Below, piece after piece: positions 9,130 to 17,046 of a DNA stretch of 38,695 nucleotides (within the stretch, counting starts at the first letter, position 1; each line of letters begins with the position of its first letter). The notes under the pieces were generated by a model. It was not told the origin of the DNA. It made no database searches and worked only from the letters and a program-made list of their open reading frames with translations. The stretch covers positions 25,476-64,170 of the forward strand of contig JAPLKT010000026.1 of assembly GCA_026387895.1 (NCBI GenBank), read 5' to 3'. The position numbers and the translations under genes were made by a program. The DNA comes from Gemmatimonadota bacterium (lineage in GTDB: Bacteria > Gemmatimonadota > Gemmatimonadetes > Gemmatimonadales > Gemmatimonadaceae).

Positions 9130-10008
9130 TCACGGGCATTTCACCGCCGGTGCGTTGCGGGACTTAGCAAACTGCTGTTCGGCGGCACAGGCTGTCTTGA
9201 GCGTGAGGAGTCCTTCGCGCGCTTCTCGAATGAGGTCTGGGAGAAGCGCCGACGGGGAGGCCTGCGTCCAACCGCTTGAGAGCTCCGCCACAGCATCGGC
9301 AATGAGCTCGGCGGCATCGAGGAAGAGTCCTTTCCTGCTACTGAGCGTTGCGAGTTCGAGCTTTTCGTGAACGCTCTTCTCAATGGTCGCGCGCTGGGAC
9401 ACCCCCGCAGCACGCTGGGCTGCCAACCGCTCCTCGGCTTCACGCAGTCGACGAATCCGCTCGAGGAGGGGAATCGTCTCGAGCGTGGTATCGAACGGAA
9501 GAGCGGGTGCAGGACAGGACCAGAGCTTGGTCGTGGCCGCGCCGTCGCCGGCGCCCAAATCACGAGGCTTGTCACACAGCGCTGACGCGTTCTCAAGCGA
9601 GAAACGGACCAACTCGCCTTGCCAGCGCGCCGATTCGCGATCTCCCGCAAGCGCGAACGATTCGGCCGCCCAGGCGCGCATCACGGCTTCGAGGACGTAC
9701 ATATCGCGCAGGCTGGGCTTCACAATCGTGACCCGCGGCATCGTACCGTCCGAGCAATCTTTGCAACTGGGGCGCTGCCAACCGGGAACTTTGCTGAGGA
9801 CGTAGCGAATCTGCGTCGCACCAGCTGCGCCGAAGTACCACTCGCTCTGCGCATCCGCCGAGCGCGGCATTGCCGCAATCGCGCCGCTCGCCACACAGGC
9901 GGCAACGCCAACGACGGCGCGCGCACGCGCACGCGCACGTGCACGCGCACGCGGCGAGGCAATCAGCGAGCGGACGCGCTGCAACAGTCCGGCTCCTCGT
10001 GCTCTCAC
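9130..10008 (-). CDS. Exported protein of unknown function with Arg-Ala repeat n-region
   Basis: I do not recognise this protein. From the GTG at 10008 it has 292 residues. The N-terminus carries an alternating Arg-Ala run followed by a hydrophobic stretch (VVGVAACVASGAIAAM) and SADAQ, which reads as a signal peptide with an unusually long basic n-region. The mature part has a cysteine pair (SCKDC) plus two later cysteines, a charged helical region with coiled-coil character (LLERIRRLREAEERLAAQR), and a further helical C-terminus ending in a cysteine. An in-frame ATG exists at 10038, but GTG at 10008 overlaps the upstream stop as GTGA, the dominant junction type in this window, so I prefer it. 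It probably shares the transcript of the Hcp-like gene; a joint envelope role is guesswork. Confidence 0.6.
   Translation of the reverse strand: MRARGAGLLQRVRSLIASPRARARARARARAVVGVAACVASGAIAAMPRSADAQSEWYFGAAGATQIRYVLSKVPGWQRPSCKDCSDGTMPRVTIVKPSLRDMYVLEAVMRAWAAESFALAGDRESARWQGELVRFSLENASALCDKPRDLGAGDGAATTKLWSCPAPALPFDTTLETIPLLERIRRLREAEERLAAQRAAGVSQRATIEKSVHEKLELATLSSRKGLFLDAAELIADAVAELSSGWTQASPSALLPDLIREAREGLLTLKTACAAEQQFAKSRNAPAVKCP
9917..9953. repeat. 37-nt perfect alternating purine-pyrimidine tract (CGCACG-type repeat)
   Basis: Every base from 9917 to 9953 alternates purine and pyrimidine, built mainly from the 6-nt unit CGCACG with one GTGCAC variant. It encodes the Arg-Ala run of the exported protein's n-region. 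The sequence class is prone to left-handed Z-DNA and to slippage in 6-nt (two-codon) steps. Confidence 0.9.
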
Positions 10009-12176
10009 TTCTTGACGCGGCAACGGCGGTCGTTCCAACCAGTCGTGCAGGCACGATCAAACCACTTCGAGGCCTCGTCTTTGTCCTTCGTCACCTGCTC
10101 GCCGCGATCGTACATCTCGGCGAGGGTCACGCAGGCGGAGAAGAGCTCATCCTCGCACGAGTTTTTGAAGAGTTCAATGGCCTTGCTTCCGTCCTTGGTG
10201 ATGCCGTCATCTCCCTTGAGAACGAGCTTCCCAAGATTCCAGCAACCGGCCGGGCTCCCACCGAGGCAGGACTTCTCGAACAGTGTCGCCGCCTTTGGGC
10301 GACTTTTAGTGACGCCAGCGCCGCGCACCAAGGCGTCTCCTAGGCTGTTACATGACTCGGCGTATGCTTTGTCACAGGCGGTTGTGAGCAGACTAACAGC
10401 ACGCTTCTCATCACGGGTCACACCGTCGCCGCCCATCAACATGTCCGCGGCGTAATCGCAGCCCGCCATCTCGCCATTCTTGCAGGATTCGTCGAACTGC
10501 GCCAGGAACGGCGCGCCGTCCTTGCCGGTACGCTGCACGAACTTCACGTGGGCCAACTGCACGCAGCCTCGCGTCGAGCGCGCGATGCACGCCTTGTCGA
10601 ACTGGCTGCTGGCGGCCACTACATCGCGCGCGCCACCACGCCCCTCCGCGAGCAGTTCCCCAAGATCAACACAACTGGACACAACGCCCGCAGCGCACGC
10701 CACTGTGTAATGCGCGCGCGCGTCGGCCAAGTTCCGGTCGGCACGCCGTCCGTTGCGCTTCAGATCGCCAAGGACGCTACATCCGATGCCGTCCTTCTTG
10801 TCGCAGGCCGCTTTGAGGCTCGCCAGCGCGCGTGCCGAGTCGGGCTTCCCGTCGGCGCGGAGGAAGAGCGCGCCAAGCTGCCGGCAGCTCACGGCACGTC
10901 CCGCATCGCAGGCGCCGGGGAGGTGCGACGCCGCCGCCGCGAAGTTCTTGAGCGCGTAGTCGAGATCACCGCCGCGCTCACAGCCCACCACATTTTTTGC
11001 CTCGCACCCCGCACCAAAACGCTTGGCCGATGCTGCGCTATCCACGGGGACTGCCCCCCCATCCACGAGCAGCGTCCCTGCCAGCACGCAGTCGGAGGCG
11101 GAGCCACCTTCGCAGGTCTTGCCCAGGACACCGACAGCCCAGGGCGCATCCTTCTTGGTGTACTCCTTTTTCACCACAAGATTCGCGATGGTCGAGCAGC
11201 TCTTGAGCTCGTTCAGGTCGCAGGCACGCACCAGAGCGTCACCGCCGCGTGGCATGTCCTTGGGGAACCGCTTGTCGTTGGTGAGCGCATCCCCGAGTTT
11301 ACTGCAACTCTCCACGTGCCCATCCGCACAGGCCTTCTCGCGCATCATGATCCAGCGTTCGATATCGGCGGCGGTCAGTTCGCTTTTTTCGATGGCATCG
11401 GCAGCCTTGGCACACCCAGCGATCGCGCCAAAGGTGCAGGCCTGCGCGTACATCTTCCCAGCACGAACGGGATCGGCGGGCACCCCACGACCGGCATCGA
11501 ACCCCTTGCCTAGGCGCAGGCAGAACTTCGCGATGTTGCGTTCGCACTGCACGGCCATCAGTCGCGCGGCGTTGACAATGTCCGCGCTGTCCTTGCTCGC
11601 GTCGTAGAGATCGATGCTTTTGTCGCAGGCTCCTTCGATGCCGCTTGAACACGCCATCAGGTAGAGTTCGGCGGCGCGGTGCTTGTCCTGTGGCGCGTAA
11701 ATGCCTTCCTCGTACTTCGCTGCGGCGCTGTCGCACGCCGCGGCCGCGCCTGCGGTGCACGATTGCTCCAGTTCACGCACCTTCGGGGTGACCTTGGAAT
11801 CGTCGAGCAGGCTCGCGAGTTCGGTGGTCTTCGCTTTCTCGACGCACGACGCCTTGATCTTGGCGATCAGGTCGTCCTTTGCACCTGCGACGCCGAGTGT
11901 TTTTTCGTCGTCGGGCGTGAGGGCGGCCACAAGGCAGTTTTGCTCGACCTTGTCGAGGATCAGCACGGCCGCCTGCTTACCGCGGACCAGCGCCTCGATT
12001 TCGGCGACGGTCATCGCCTTTTTGGCCATGCCGACTGGATTCGCGCCGGTCCCGCCGCCGCCGGCCTGAGCCGTGAGCCGCGTCGTCGTCGCACTGGTCA
12101 CAATCAGAATCGCCACAACGGCGGCGCGACGCAGAAGCGTCGATACACATTGCATCAGGTTTATACGGTTCGACAT
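10005..12176 (-). CDS. Exported cysteine-rich Sel1-repeat protein (Hcp-like)
   Basis: The 723-residue protein has an N-terminal signal peptide (RRAAVVAILIVTSATTTRLTAQA). The rest is built of about 17 helical repeats of the Sel1-like class, each marked by a cysteine pair. I count sixteen CX7C pairs (for example CSSGIEGAC, CADGHVESC, CKNGEMAGC, CLGGSPAGC) and a final CX8C. This spacing is the disulphide-bridged repeat known from Helicobacter cysteine-rich proteins (HcpA-HcpC), so I infer an oxidised, solenoid-shaped periplasmic or secreted protein; ligand unknown. The ATG at 12176 is chosen because it begins the signal peptide and has GGGGT 7 nt upstream; the frame is open to 12236. Its own promoter lies at 12268-12296. 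The gene overlaps the next by 4 nt (GTGA). Confidence 0.8.
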   Translation of the reverse strand: MSNRINLMQCVSTLLRRAAVVAILIVTSATTTRLTAQAGGGGTGANPVGMAKKAMTVAEIEALVRGKQAAVLILDKVEQNCLVAALTPDDEKTLGVAGAKDDLIAKIKASCVEKAKTTELASLLDDSKVTPKVRELEQSCTAGAAAACDSAAAKYEEGIYAPQDKHRAAELYLMACSSGIEGACDKSIDLYDASKDSADIVNAARLMAVQCERNIAKFCLRLGKGFDAGRGVPADPVRAGKMYAQACTFGAIAGCAKAADAIEKSELTAADIERWIMMREKACADGHVESCSKLGDALTNDKRFPKDMPRGGDALVRACDLNELKSCSTIANLVVKKEYTKKDAPWAVGVLGKTCEGGSASDCVLAGTLLVDGGAVPVDSAASAKRFGAGCEAKNVVGCERGGDLDYALKNFAAAASHLPGACDAGRAVSCRQLGALFLRADGKPDSARALASLKAACDKKDGIGCSVLGDLKRNGRRADRNLADARAHYTVACAAGVVSSCVDLGELLAEGRGGARDVVAASSQFDKACIARSTRGCVQLAHVKFVQRTGKDGAPFLAQFDESCKNGEMAGCDYAADMLMGGDGVTRDEKRAVSLLTTACDKAYAESCNSLGDALVRGAGVTKSRPKAATLFEKSCLGGSPAGCWNLGKLVLKGDDGITKDGSKAIELFKNSCEDELFSACVTLAEMYDRGEQVTKDKDEASKWFDRACTTGWNDRRCRVKK

Positions 12177-12267
12177 GATTGTACCCCGCGAGCTTTCGAT
12201 ACGAGTGCTGCGGTTCTTGAGCACTGTGGCGAGCACCTGAACGTGCTAACCTGTTCCTATTTAATGG

Positions 12268-12296
12268 ATTGTAGCGCCAGCCCGACGGCTGTGCAA
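12268..12296 (-). promoter_or_regulatory. Sigma-70-type promoter for the Hcp-like gene
   Basis: Reading the minus strand: -35 TTGCAC (12296-12291), a 17-nt spacer, and -10 TACAAT (12273-12268). Each hexamer differs from consensus at one or two positions and the spacing is ideal. Transcription would start near 12261, giving a leader of about 85 nt before the ATG at 12176. The element sits immediately after the M23 peptidase stop (12317), so it separates the Hcp-like unit from the ftsZ unit. Confidence 0.7.
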
Positions 12297-12316
12297 GCAC
12301 GGACGCGCTCGGGCCG

Positions 12317-13591
12317 CTAGTGGCTATTTGTTGCGTGCGAGACGGGTCCGGCCGTTCGGCTCATATCCTCTTGGGTCATGCGCAGCACCTGCTGGAACGA
12401 CGCGAGGTCTGACTTGGCCAGTGGGATCCCCGCCGTACGACTCAGCGCCCTCCGCGGGTCGCGCTGGACGCCCCCGACCAGGACCTCAAAATGAAGGTGC
12501 GGTGCGGTCGCAAGTCCGGTCATGCCCACGTAGCCAATCGTACTCCCCATCGACACCCGCCCCCCGGCCCGAACGCCACTCGCGAAGCCCCGGAGGTGCC
12601 CGTAGCGGCTCACATACCCATTCGGGTGACGGATGTCCATCACGTTGCCGTACCCGCTCTTTGTGCCTCGAAAGATGACCACGCCATCGCCAATGGAGCG
12701 GACGTTGGTGCCAGCAGCTGCAGCGTAGTCGGTGCCTTTATGGGCCCGCCACTCGCCGAGGATTGGATGCTTTCGCATGCCAAACACGCTGGAGACGCGA
12801 CGAAAGCTCAGTGGCGCCCGGAGGAACTGGGCCCGCAACGATCGCCCGTCTTGGTCAAAGTACTCCGGTTTGGCGGCGCGGCGCGGCGTGTAGCGGACGG
12901 CCTGGAGCTCCCGGCCGCTCCGCTCAACACCCGCGGCAATGATGACGCCGACTTTCGTCCTGCCCGAGGGGAGTCGCGAGCGTTCGAAGAGCACCCGCAC
13001 ACGATCGCCGTCCTGCAGTTCTCGACTCATGTCGAGCCGGTACTCGTAAATATCCGCGATCGTCCACGCGAGTTCCGCGCGCGCGCCTTTGGAGAGGAGC
13101 GCGCTGGCGCCCTCGTCGAGGGCGTCGTAGAGCGTGCGGTGAATCACGGCATGGACGACGACGGTATCGGTAGTCCAGGGAGTCTTTTCTTCTGTGGCGG
13201 TCCAGTGGTCGCCGTCGCGCGTCAGATGGAGCGCGTTCTCGGGAGAGAGTTGGAAGACGATGTCCGTCGGCGGCCCCTCCGTGCGTCCACTGTCGCCGTC
13301 CACGCGGACTTCCATGCCCGCCGGCACTTTGCGGTCGTTCAGGGGTTTGGCCGCGCGAAGTGCGTCGGCCACTTCCGCGGAGTCGAGCCCAGCGCGTGTG
13401 AGTAGCGACGCGAGCGATTCGCCTCGTGCGAGCGTGTCCTTGCGGCTCCACAACTTTGGCAACCGGAGGCTGCCGAGCCGTTCACCCGGGGCGTGGAGCA
13501 CCGGCGGCGTGAGACGAAGCGCGGCGGCGGCCCCGAGGGCCACCGCCGCGACAATGCCAAGCGCAATGACCTGCGCGCGGCGGTTGGTCAA
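12317..13591 (-). CDS. M23 family murein DD-endopeptidase (MepM-like)
   Basis: The 424-residue protein has an N-terminal membrane anchor (VIALGIVAAVALGAAAAL), a LysM-like/OapA-like region (about 52-97, with DTLARGESLASLLTRAGL) and a C-terminal LytM/M23 domain. Zinc ligands are intact: His284 and Asp288 in HKGTD, and HLH at 365-367, plus the GH pair at 331-332. It should therefore be an active metallo-endopeptidase cutting peptide cross-links in the periplasm, as E. coli MepM (440 residues) does. Its start is TTG at 13591, overlapping the ftsZ stop by 4 nt (TTGA); no better start lies nearby. Being coupled to ftsZ suggests expression with septation, which is inference. I withhold the symbol because orthology with mepM cannot be tested here. 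Confidence 0.85.
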   Translation of the reverse strand: MTNRRAQVIALGIVAAVALGAAAALRLTPPVLHAPGERLGSLRLPKLWSRKDTLARGESLASLLTRAGLDSAEVADALRAAKPLNDRKVPAGMEVRVDGDSGRTEGPPTDIVFQLSPENALHLTRDGDHWTATEEKTPWTTDTVVVHAVIHRTLYDALDEGASALLSKGARAELAWTIADIYEYRLDMSRELQDGDRVRVLFERSRLPSGRTKVGVIIAAGVERSGRELQAVRYTPRRAAKPEYFDQDGRSLRAQFLRAPLSFRRVSSVFGMRKHPILGEWRAHKGTDYAAAAGTNVRSIGDGVVIFRGTKSGYGNVMDIRHPNGYVSRYGHLRGFASGVRAGGRVSMGSTIGYVGMTGLATAPHLHFEVLVGGVQRDPRRALSRTAGIPLAKSDLASFQQVLRMTQEDMSRTAGPVSHATNSH

Positions 13592-14853
13592 TCCATCTGC
13601 CGCCGAATAAAGGTCGGGATTTCGAGGTCGTCGAGATCCGCGCTCGGACGCGAGGCCGGCATCGGCGACGTCCGACGCGCGGGGATGGCGCCTCCCGGCG
13701 CCGTCGCGTGCGAGGTGCCGAGCGCGCCGAGCGTGCCGAGCGTGCCGCCAGCAACGCCAGGCGCCGCGGCGCCTCCGGTATAGGCGCCGCCGATCACGAC
13801 GGGCCCCCTGCGTGCACCGTCGATCGGAATCACTGGCGTGCCGCTTGGCGACGACGTCCGCCCGTTGCCAGCCTTGACGCCGTGTGCGCTGGCGGCCTTG
13901 CCGAAGCCCGTCGCCACGACGGTCACGCGAACTTCTCCAATCATCGTGGGGTCGGTGACCGAGCCAAAAATCATTTCGGCGTCCTCGCCGGCGGCGTCGT
14001 GAATGATTTCTGCAACCTGCGTGACGTCGCCGAGCGTCAGATCCTCGCCGCCCGTCACATTGATGAGCACGCCGCGCGCACCGGCAATGGAGACATTGTC
14101 GAGCAGCGGGCTGCTGATGGCCATCTGCGCCGCATCCATGGCGCGGTTTTCACCGCGACCGACGCCGGTGCCCATGAGCGCGGCACCTCCGTCTTTCATG
14201 ATCGACTTGACGTCAGCAAAGTCCACGTTGATCTGGCCGATGCCCGAGATGATCGCCGAGATACCGCTCGTCGCGTGGAGCAACACTTCATCGGCCTTCT
14301 TGAGCGCGTCTTGGAAGGGGATGCCCTTGCCAACGACTGCGAGGAGTCGCTCGTTGGGGACCACAATCATGGTGTCGACATACTTCGACATTTCGGCGAT
14401 CCCTTCGTCGGCCTGCCGCATGCGCTTCCGCCCTTCGAACAGGAACGGCTTGGTGACGATACCAACGGTCAGGGCGCCCGATTCGCGCGCCAACTCACAG
14501 ACGATGGGGGCCGCGCCCGTTCCCGTGCCGCCACCCATCCCGCAGGTGACAAATACGAGGTCGGAGTTTCCAATCACACGAGCGACTTCGTCTCGATTTT
14601 CTTCGATCGCCTGCCGACCAATCTCGGGACGCGCACCGGCACCGAGTCCTCGGGTCAGCTTCTTGCCAATCTGAATCTTGACGTCGCTCTTGGCGGAGAT
14701 CAGGGCCTGTGCGTCGGTGTTCACCGAAATGAACTCCACCCCCGCGAGCGATTCCTCAATCATTCGGTTGACAGCGTTGCCACCACCACCGCCGACCCCG
14801 ATGACCTTCATCTTGGCGGCTTGCGGTGCGTCCTCGAATTCGAAGGTACTCAT
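13588..14853 (-). CDS. ftsZ: Cell division protein FtsZ
   Basis: Tubulin-like GTPase forming the Z-ring. From the ATG at 14853 it has 421 residues. I see the N-terminal GVGGGGGNAVNRMI, the tubulin signature GGGTGTG (107-113), the T7 catalytic loop NVDFADVKSIM, and the C-terminal conserved peptide DLEIPTFIRRQ that binds FtsA. The linker before it is low-complexity Gly/Ala/Thr/Pro and contains a 9-nt repeat encoding TLG-TLG-ALG. The frame is open eight codons further to a GTG at 14877, but the ATG gives the usual FtsZ N-terminus; GGAG lies 11 nt upstream. An intrinsic terminator separates it from ftsA, so it needs its own promoter. The stop overlaps the M23 peptidase start. Confidence 0.97.
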   Translation of the reverse strand: MSTFEFEDAPQAAKMKVIGVGGGGGNAVNRMIEESLAGVEFISVNTDAQALISAKSDVKIQIGKKLTRGLGAGARPEIGRQAIEENRDEVARVIGNSDLVFVTCGMGGGTGTGAAPIVCELARESGALTVGIVTKPFLFEGRKRMRQADEGIAEMSKYVDTMIVVPNERLLAVVGKGIPFQDALKKADEVLLHATSGISAIISGIGQINVDFADVKSIMKDGGAALMGTGVGRGENRAMDAAQMAISSPLLDNVSIAGARGVLINVTGGEDLTLGDVTQVAEIIHDAAGEDAEMIFGSVTDPTMIGEVRVTVVATGFGKAASAHGVKAGNGRTSSPSGTPVIPIDGARRGPVVIGGAYTGGAAAPGVAGGTLGTLGALGTSHATAPGGAIPARRTSPMPASRPSADLDDLEIPTFIRRQMD

Positions 14854-14893
14854 ACGCGTCGGGGCTCCGAGTGTCACGATTTGATTCGGTTCG

Positions 14894-14911
14894 GTCAGTC
14901 CGGTGACTGAC
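14894..14911. promoter_or_regulatory. Palindrome in the ftsZ leader
   Basis: Perfect 7-bp inverted repeat GTCAGTC-N4-GACTGAC, 41 nt upstream of the ftsZ ATG. A TATATT hexamer (minus strand, 14928-14923) lies 11 nt upstream and could be a -10, placing the palindrome at about +5 to +22; no good -35 accompanies it. It could be an operator or a leader hairpin. Confidence 0.5.
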
Positions 14912-14970
14912 TATCAGGCGGAAATATATGCGCTCGATGTTTGTGCGCTACATGTACTAGACGAGCCAAA

Positions 14971-15002
14971 TGCAAAAGCGGCACAGACTTAGCCTGTGCC
15001 GC
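14971..15002 (-). terminator. Rho-independent terminator after ftsA
   Basis: On the minus strand a perfect 9-bp stem (GCGGCACAG / CTGTGCCGC, 15002-14994 and 14986-14978) with a 7-nt loop is followed by TTTTGCATTT. It lies 61 nt after the ftsA stop and 118 nt before the ftsZ start, so it ends the rsmH-to-ftsA transcript. Confidence 0.85.
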
Positions 15003-15063
15003 CTTGTCCACATTCCCACAGCGATAGCAACTCTGTGATGCCTCGTAGCGAGTCCGGTTCGGC

Positions 15064-16329
15064 CTAAAAGAAGTCTTGGAGCCACACCTTCAGCTTCTGG
15101 CCGATCCCGTCCATGCTTGGCACCGCGCCAGGCATGCTCAGGCGCTTCCCCTTCCCGCTCGACGCGCCCATCGCCATCCGATGGGCGCCGTACTCCACGA
15201 GCCCGACAGCCGTACTGAAGCGCGGCGCGTGCACTTTGTCGGCCAATCCACCCAGGAACTCGCCCGGCGCACCGAGTCTGGCTCCCGTTCCGAAAATATC
15301 TGACGCGAGCTCCGGCGTCCCTGGCTGTCCGGCAGCGCCGCCAGTCACGACCACGCCCGCCGCCAACTTCTTGATAAAGCCAGCCTGCTCCACGTCGCGC
15401 ACCACGAGCTCGAAGATCTCTGCCGTACGCTGGTGGATGATGTGCGCCATCAACTCGCGCGGGATCTGCCGGTCCCCCTGCGCCACCGTGCTCGGCAACT
15501 TGATCACTTCACTGTGGTCCACCATCGGCTCGTAGGCGCAGCCGTAGAGCTCCTTCAAGCGTTCGGCATCGGCCTGCGTGACGCCGAGCCCGTGCACGAT
15601 GTCGCTGGTGACGTTGTTCCCGCCGTAGTTGATCGTGCCGAGGTGACGAATTTTCCCCTCGTGAAACACGGCAACATCGGTGGTGCCGGCTCCCATCTCC
15701 ACGAGGCAGACGCCGAGTTCCTTTTCGTCCTCGGTGAGCACACTGAGCGCGGCGGCCAGCGGCTCGAGTACGAGTTCGCCGACTTTATATCCACTTTTCT
15801 CGACGGCCTTGCGCAGATTCATGGCCGGGCTGCTGCCAATCGTGACCAGGTACATCTCGGTCTCGAGGCGCGTGCCGATCATGCCGACTGGATCGCGGAT
15901 GCCGCCGTTCTTGTCGACCGTGTATTCCTGCGGAATCGCGTGGATGAGTTCGCGGTCCTGCGGAATGGCCTGTGCACGAGCGACCGCGTTAGCACGCTCG
16001 ATGTCGGCTTTGCTGATCTCGCTTCCCGTGACGCTTGCGATGCCTTTGGAGGTCATCGCCTGCACATGCTCACCGGCGATGCCGGCGTAGAGCGTCTGCA
16101 CCTTCGCCCCGGCCATCTGCTCGGCTTCTTGCAGCGCCTTGGTAATGGAGCGGGTGGTCTCGTCGATATCGGCCACCACACCGCGTCGAAGGCCGGTGGT
16201 GCGTGCTTGGCCGATGCCGAGGATGTTGATGGTCGGATACTTCGGGAAATCGCCGACGACCTCCGCGATGATGGCGGTGGTCTTGGCACTTCCGATGTCT
16301 AGGCCAGCTACGAGGCGCTCTACATTCAT
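15064..16329 (-). CDS. ftsA: Cell division protein FtsA
   Basis: Actin-like ATPase tethering FtsZ to the membrane. It has 421 residues (E. coli 420). It opens with VAGLDIGSAKTTAII (phosphate-1 loop) and contains the DVAVFHEGKI region and TGGAAGQPG (adenosine motif). It ends with the amphipathic membrane-targeting helix IGQKLKVWLQDFF. All parts expected for a working FtsA are present, in contrast to the adjacent ftsQ. The ATG at 16329 overlaps the ftsQ stop as ATGA. A strong intrinsic terminator follows 61 nt after the stop, so ftsA is the last gene of the dcw transcript here. Confidence 0.97.
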   Translation of the reverse strand: MNVERLVAGLDIGSAKTTAIIAEVVGDFPKYPTINILGIGQARTTGLRRGVVADIDETTRSITKALQEAEQMAGAKVQTLYAGIAGEHVQAMTSKGIASVTGSEISKADIERANAVARAQAIPQDRELIHAIPQEYTVDKNGGIRDPVGMIGTRLETEMYLVTIGSSPAMNLRKAVEKSGYKVGELVLEPLAAALSVLTEDEKELGVCLVEMGAGTTDVAVFHEGKIRHLGTINYGGNNVTSDIVHGLGVTQADAERLKELYGCAYEPMVDHSEVIKLPSTVAQGDRQIPRELMAHIIHQRTAEIFELVVRDVEQAGFIKKLAAGVVVTGGAAGQPGTPELASDIFGTGARLGAPGEFLGGLADKVHAPRFSTAVGLVEYGAHRMAMGASSGKGKRLSMPGAVPSMDGIGQKLKVWLQDFF

Positions 16330-17039
16330 GGCAGTCTTGCGATCACTTGGTCGCGATAACGCAGGTCGAGTTCTGTGGCACGTTGATTTCTGTTGATCAG
16401 GTCCTGCTCCACCGGGATCACATCTGTTAGGCGCTGGGCGGTCACACCCGAGGCGGCAAGGATTGCAAAGGTGCCGCTCTCGTTGAGCCGAACCAGCAGA
16501 TCGCCCTTGGGCAGGCGGCGAATCTCTCCTACTCTGGCAAACAATCCCGGCGCGAGGTCGCGCAAATCACCGAGCAACGCGAGCGCGGCGATGTCGCGTG
16601 ACGCAAGTACCGGCAAATCCATGTCGGCGGTGGTCGGGTCTACGGGGAGCGAGCGCCCCACCGCATCGACCGGCACCAACCCCGACGCTGCCGGCACAAG
16701 TGCCACCGGCAAGTTCTCCGTGATCCGAACGACGAGCGTTCCCGGAAGCCGCCGCGAGATGTGCACATCGCGCACCGACGGATGCAGCCGAACCCGCTTT
16801 TCGAAGGGTTCCACGTCGTCGAAGACCGACGCGGTGCTGTCCACCCCCAATCGCGAAACGATTTGGTCGGGACTGACGTAACGTGTCCCCCCGCACAGGA
16901 AGAGCACGGCCCGCAGGCGTTTCTTCCATCGTGGCCGCTCTGGAGCGGCGCTCACCGCGGGTGTCGCGCGTCCACGCCCGCGCTCCGTGGGTGGTGGCTC
17001 GGGGATGGTGTCAAAATCGTCGAACGGGGCGTCGGCCAT
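16326..17039 (-). CDS. ftsQ: FtsQ with internal in-frame deletion (membrane segment / POTRA strand 1)
   Basis: Bitopic divisome protein that recruits FtsL/FtsB/FtsW; 237 residues. The cytoplasmic tail is Pro/Arg-rich and ends RPRWKKRLRAVLFLC (about 35-49). The expected 20-residue membrane helix stops after about nine hydrophobic residues. The sequence then jumps straight to GGTRYVSPDQIVSRLGV, which belongs inside the POTRA domain just after its first strand. The remaining POTRA and beta domain (VRLHPSVRDVHISRRLPGTLVVRITENLPVAL onward) looks normal. I infer loss of roughly 20-30 codons in frame near 16886-16895, next to a run of six Gs. As written, the product would lack a stable membrane anchor. 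Position between murC (7-nt gap) and ftsA (ATGA overlap) supports the identity. Confidence 0.82.
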   Translation of the reverse strand: MADAPFDDFDTIPEPPPTERGRGRATPAVSAAPERPRWKKRLRAVLFLCGGTRYVSPDQIVSRLGVDSTASVFDDVEPFEKRVRLHPSVRDVHISRRLPGTLVVRITENLPVALVPAASGLVPVDAVGRSLPVDPTTADMDLPVLASRDIAALALLGDLRDLAPGLFARVGEIRRLPKGDLLVRLNESGTFAILAASGVTAQRLTDVIPVEQDLINRNQRATELDLRYRDQVIARLP

Positions 17040-17046
17040 TAGGAAA

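Noticed and set aside
9900-10008. Twin-arginine signal peptide in the Arg-Ala protein
   Set aside because: The arginines alternate with alanine; there is no RR pair followed by the expected hydrophobic and Phe/Leu-Lys context.
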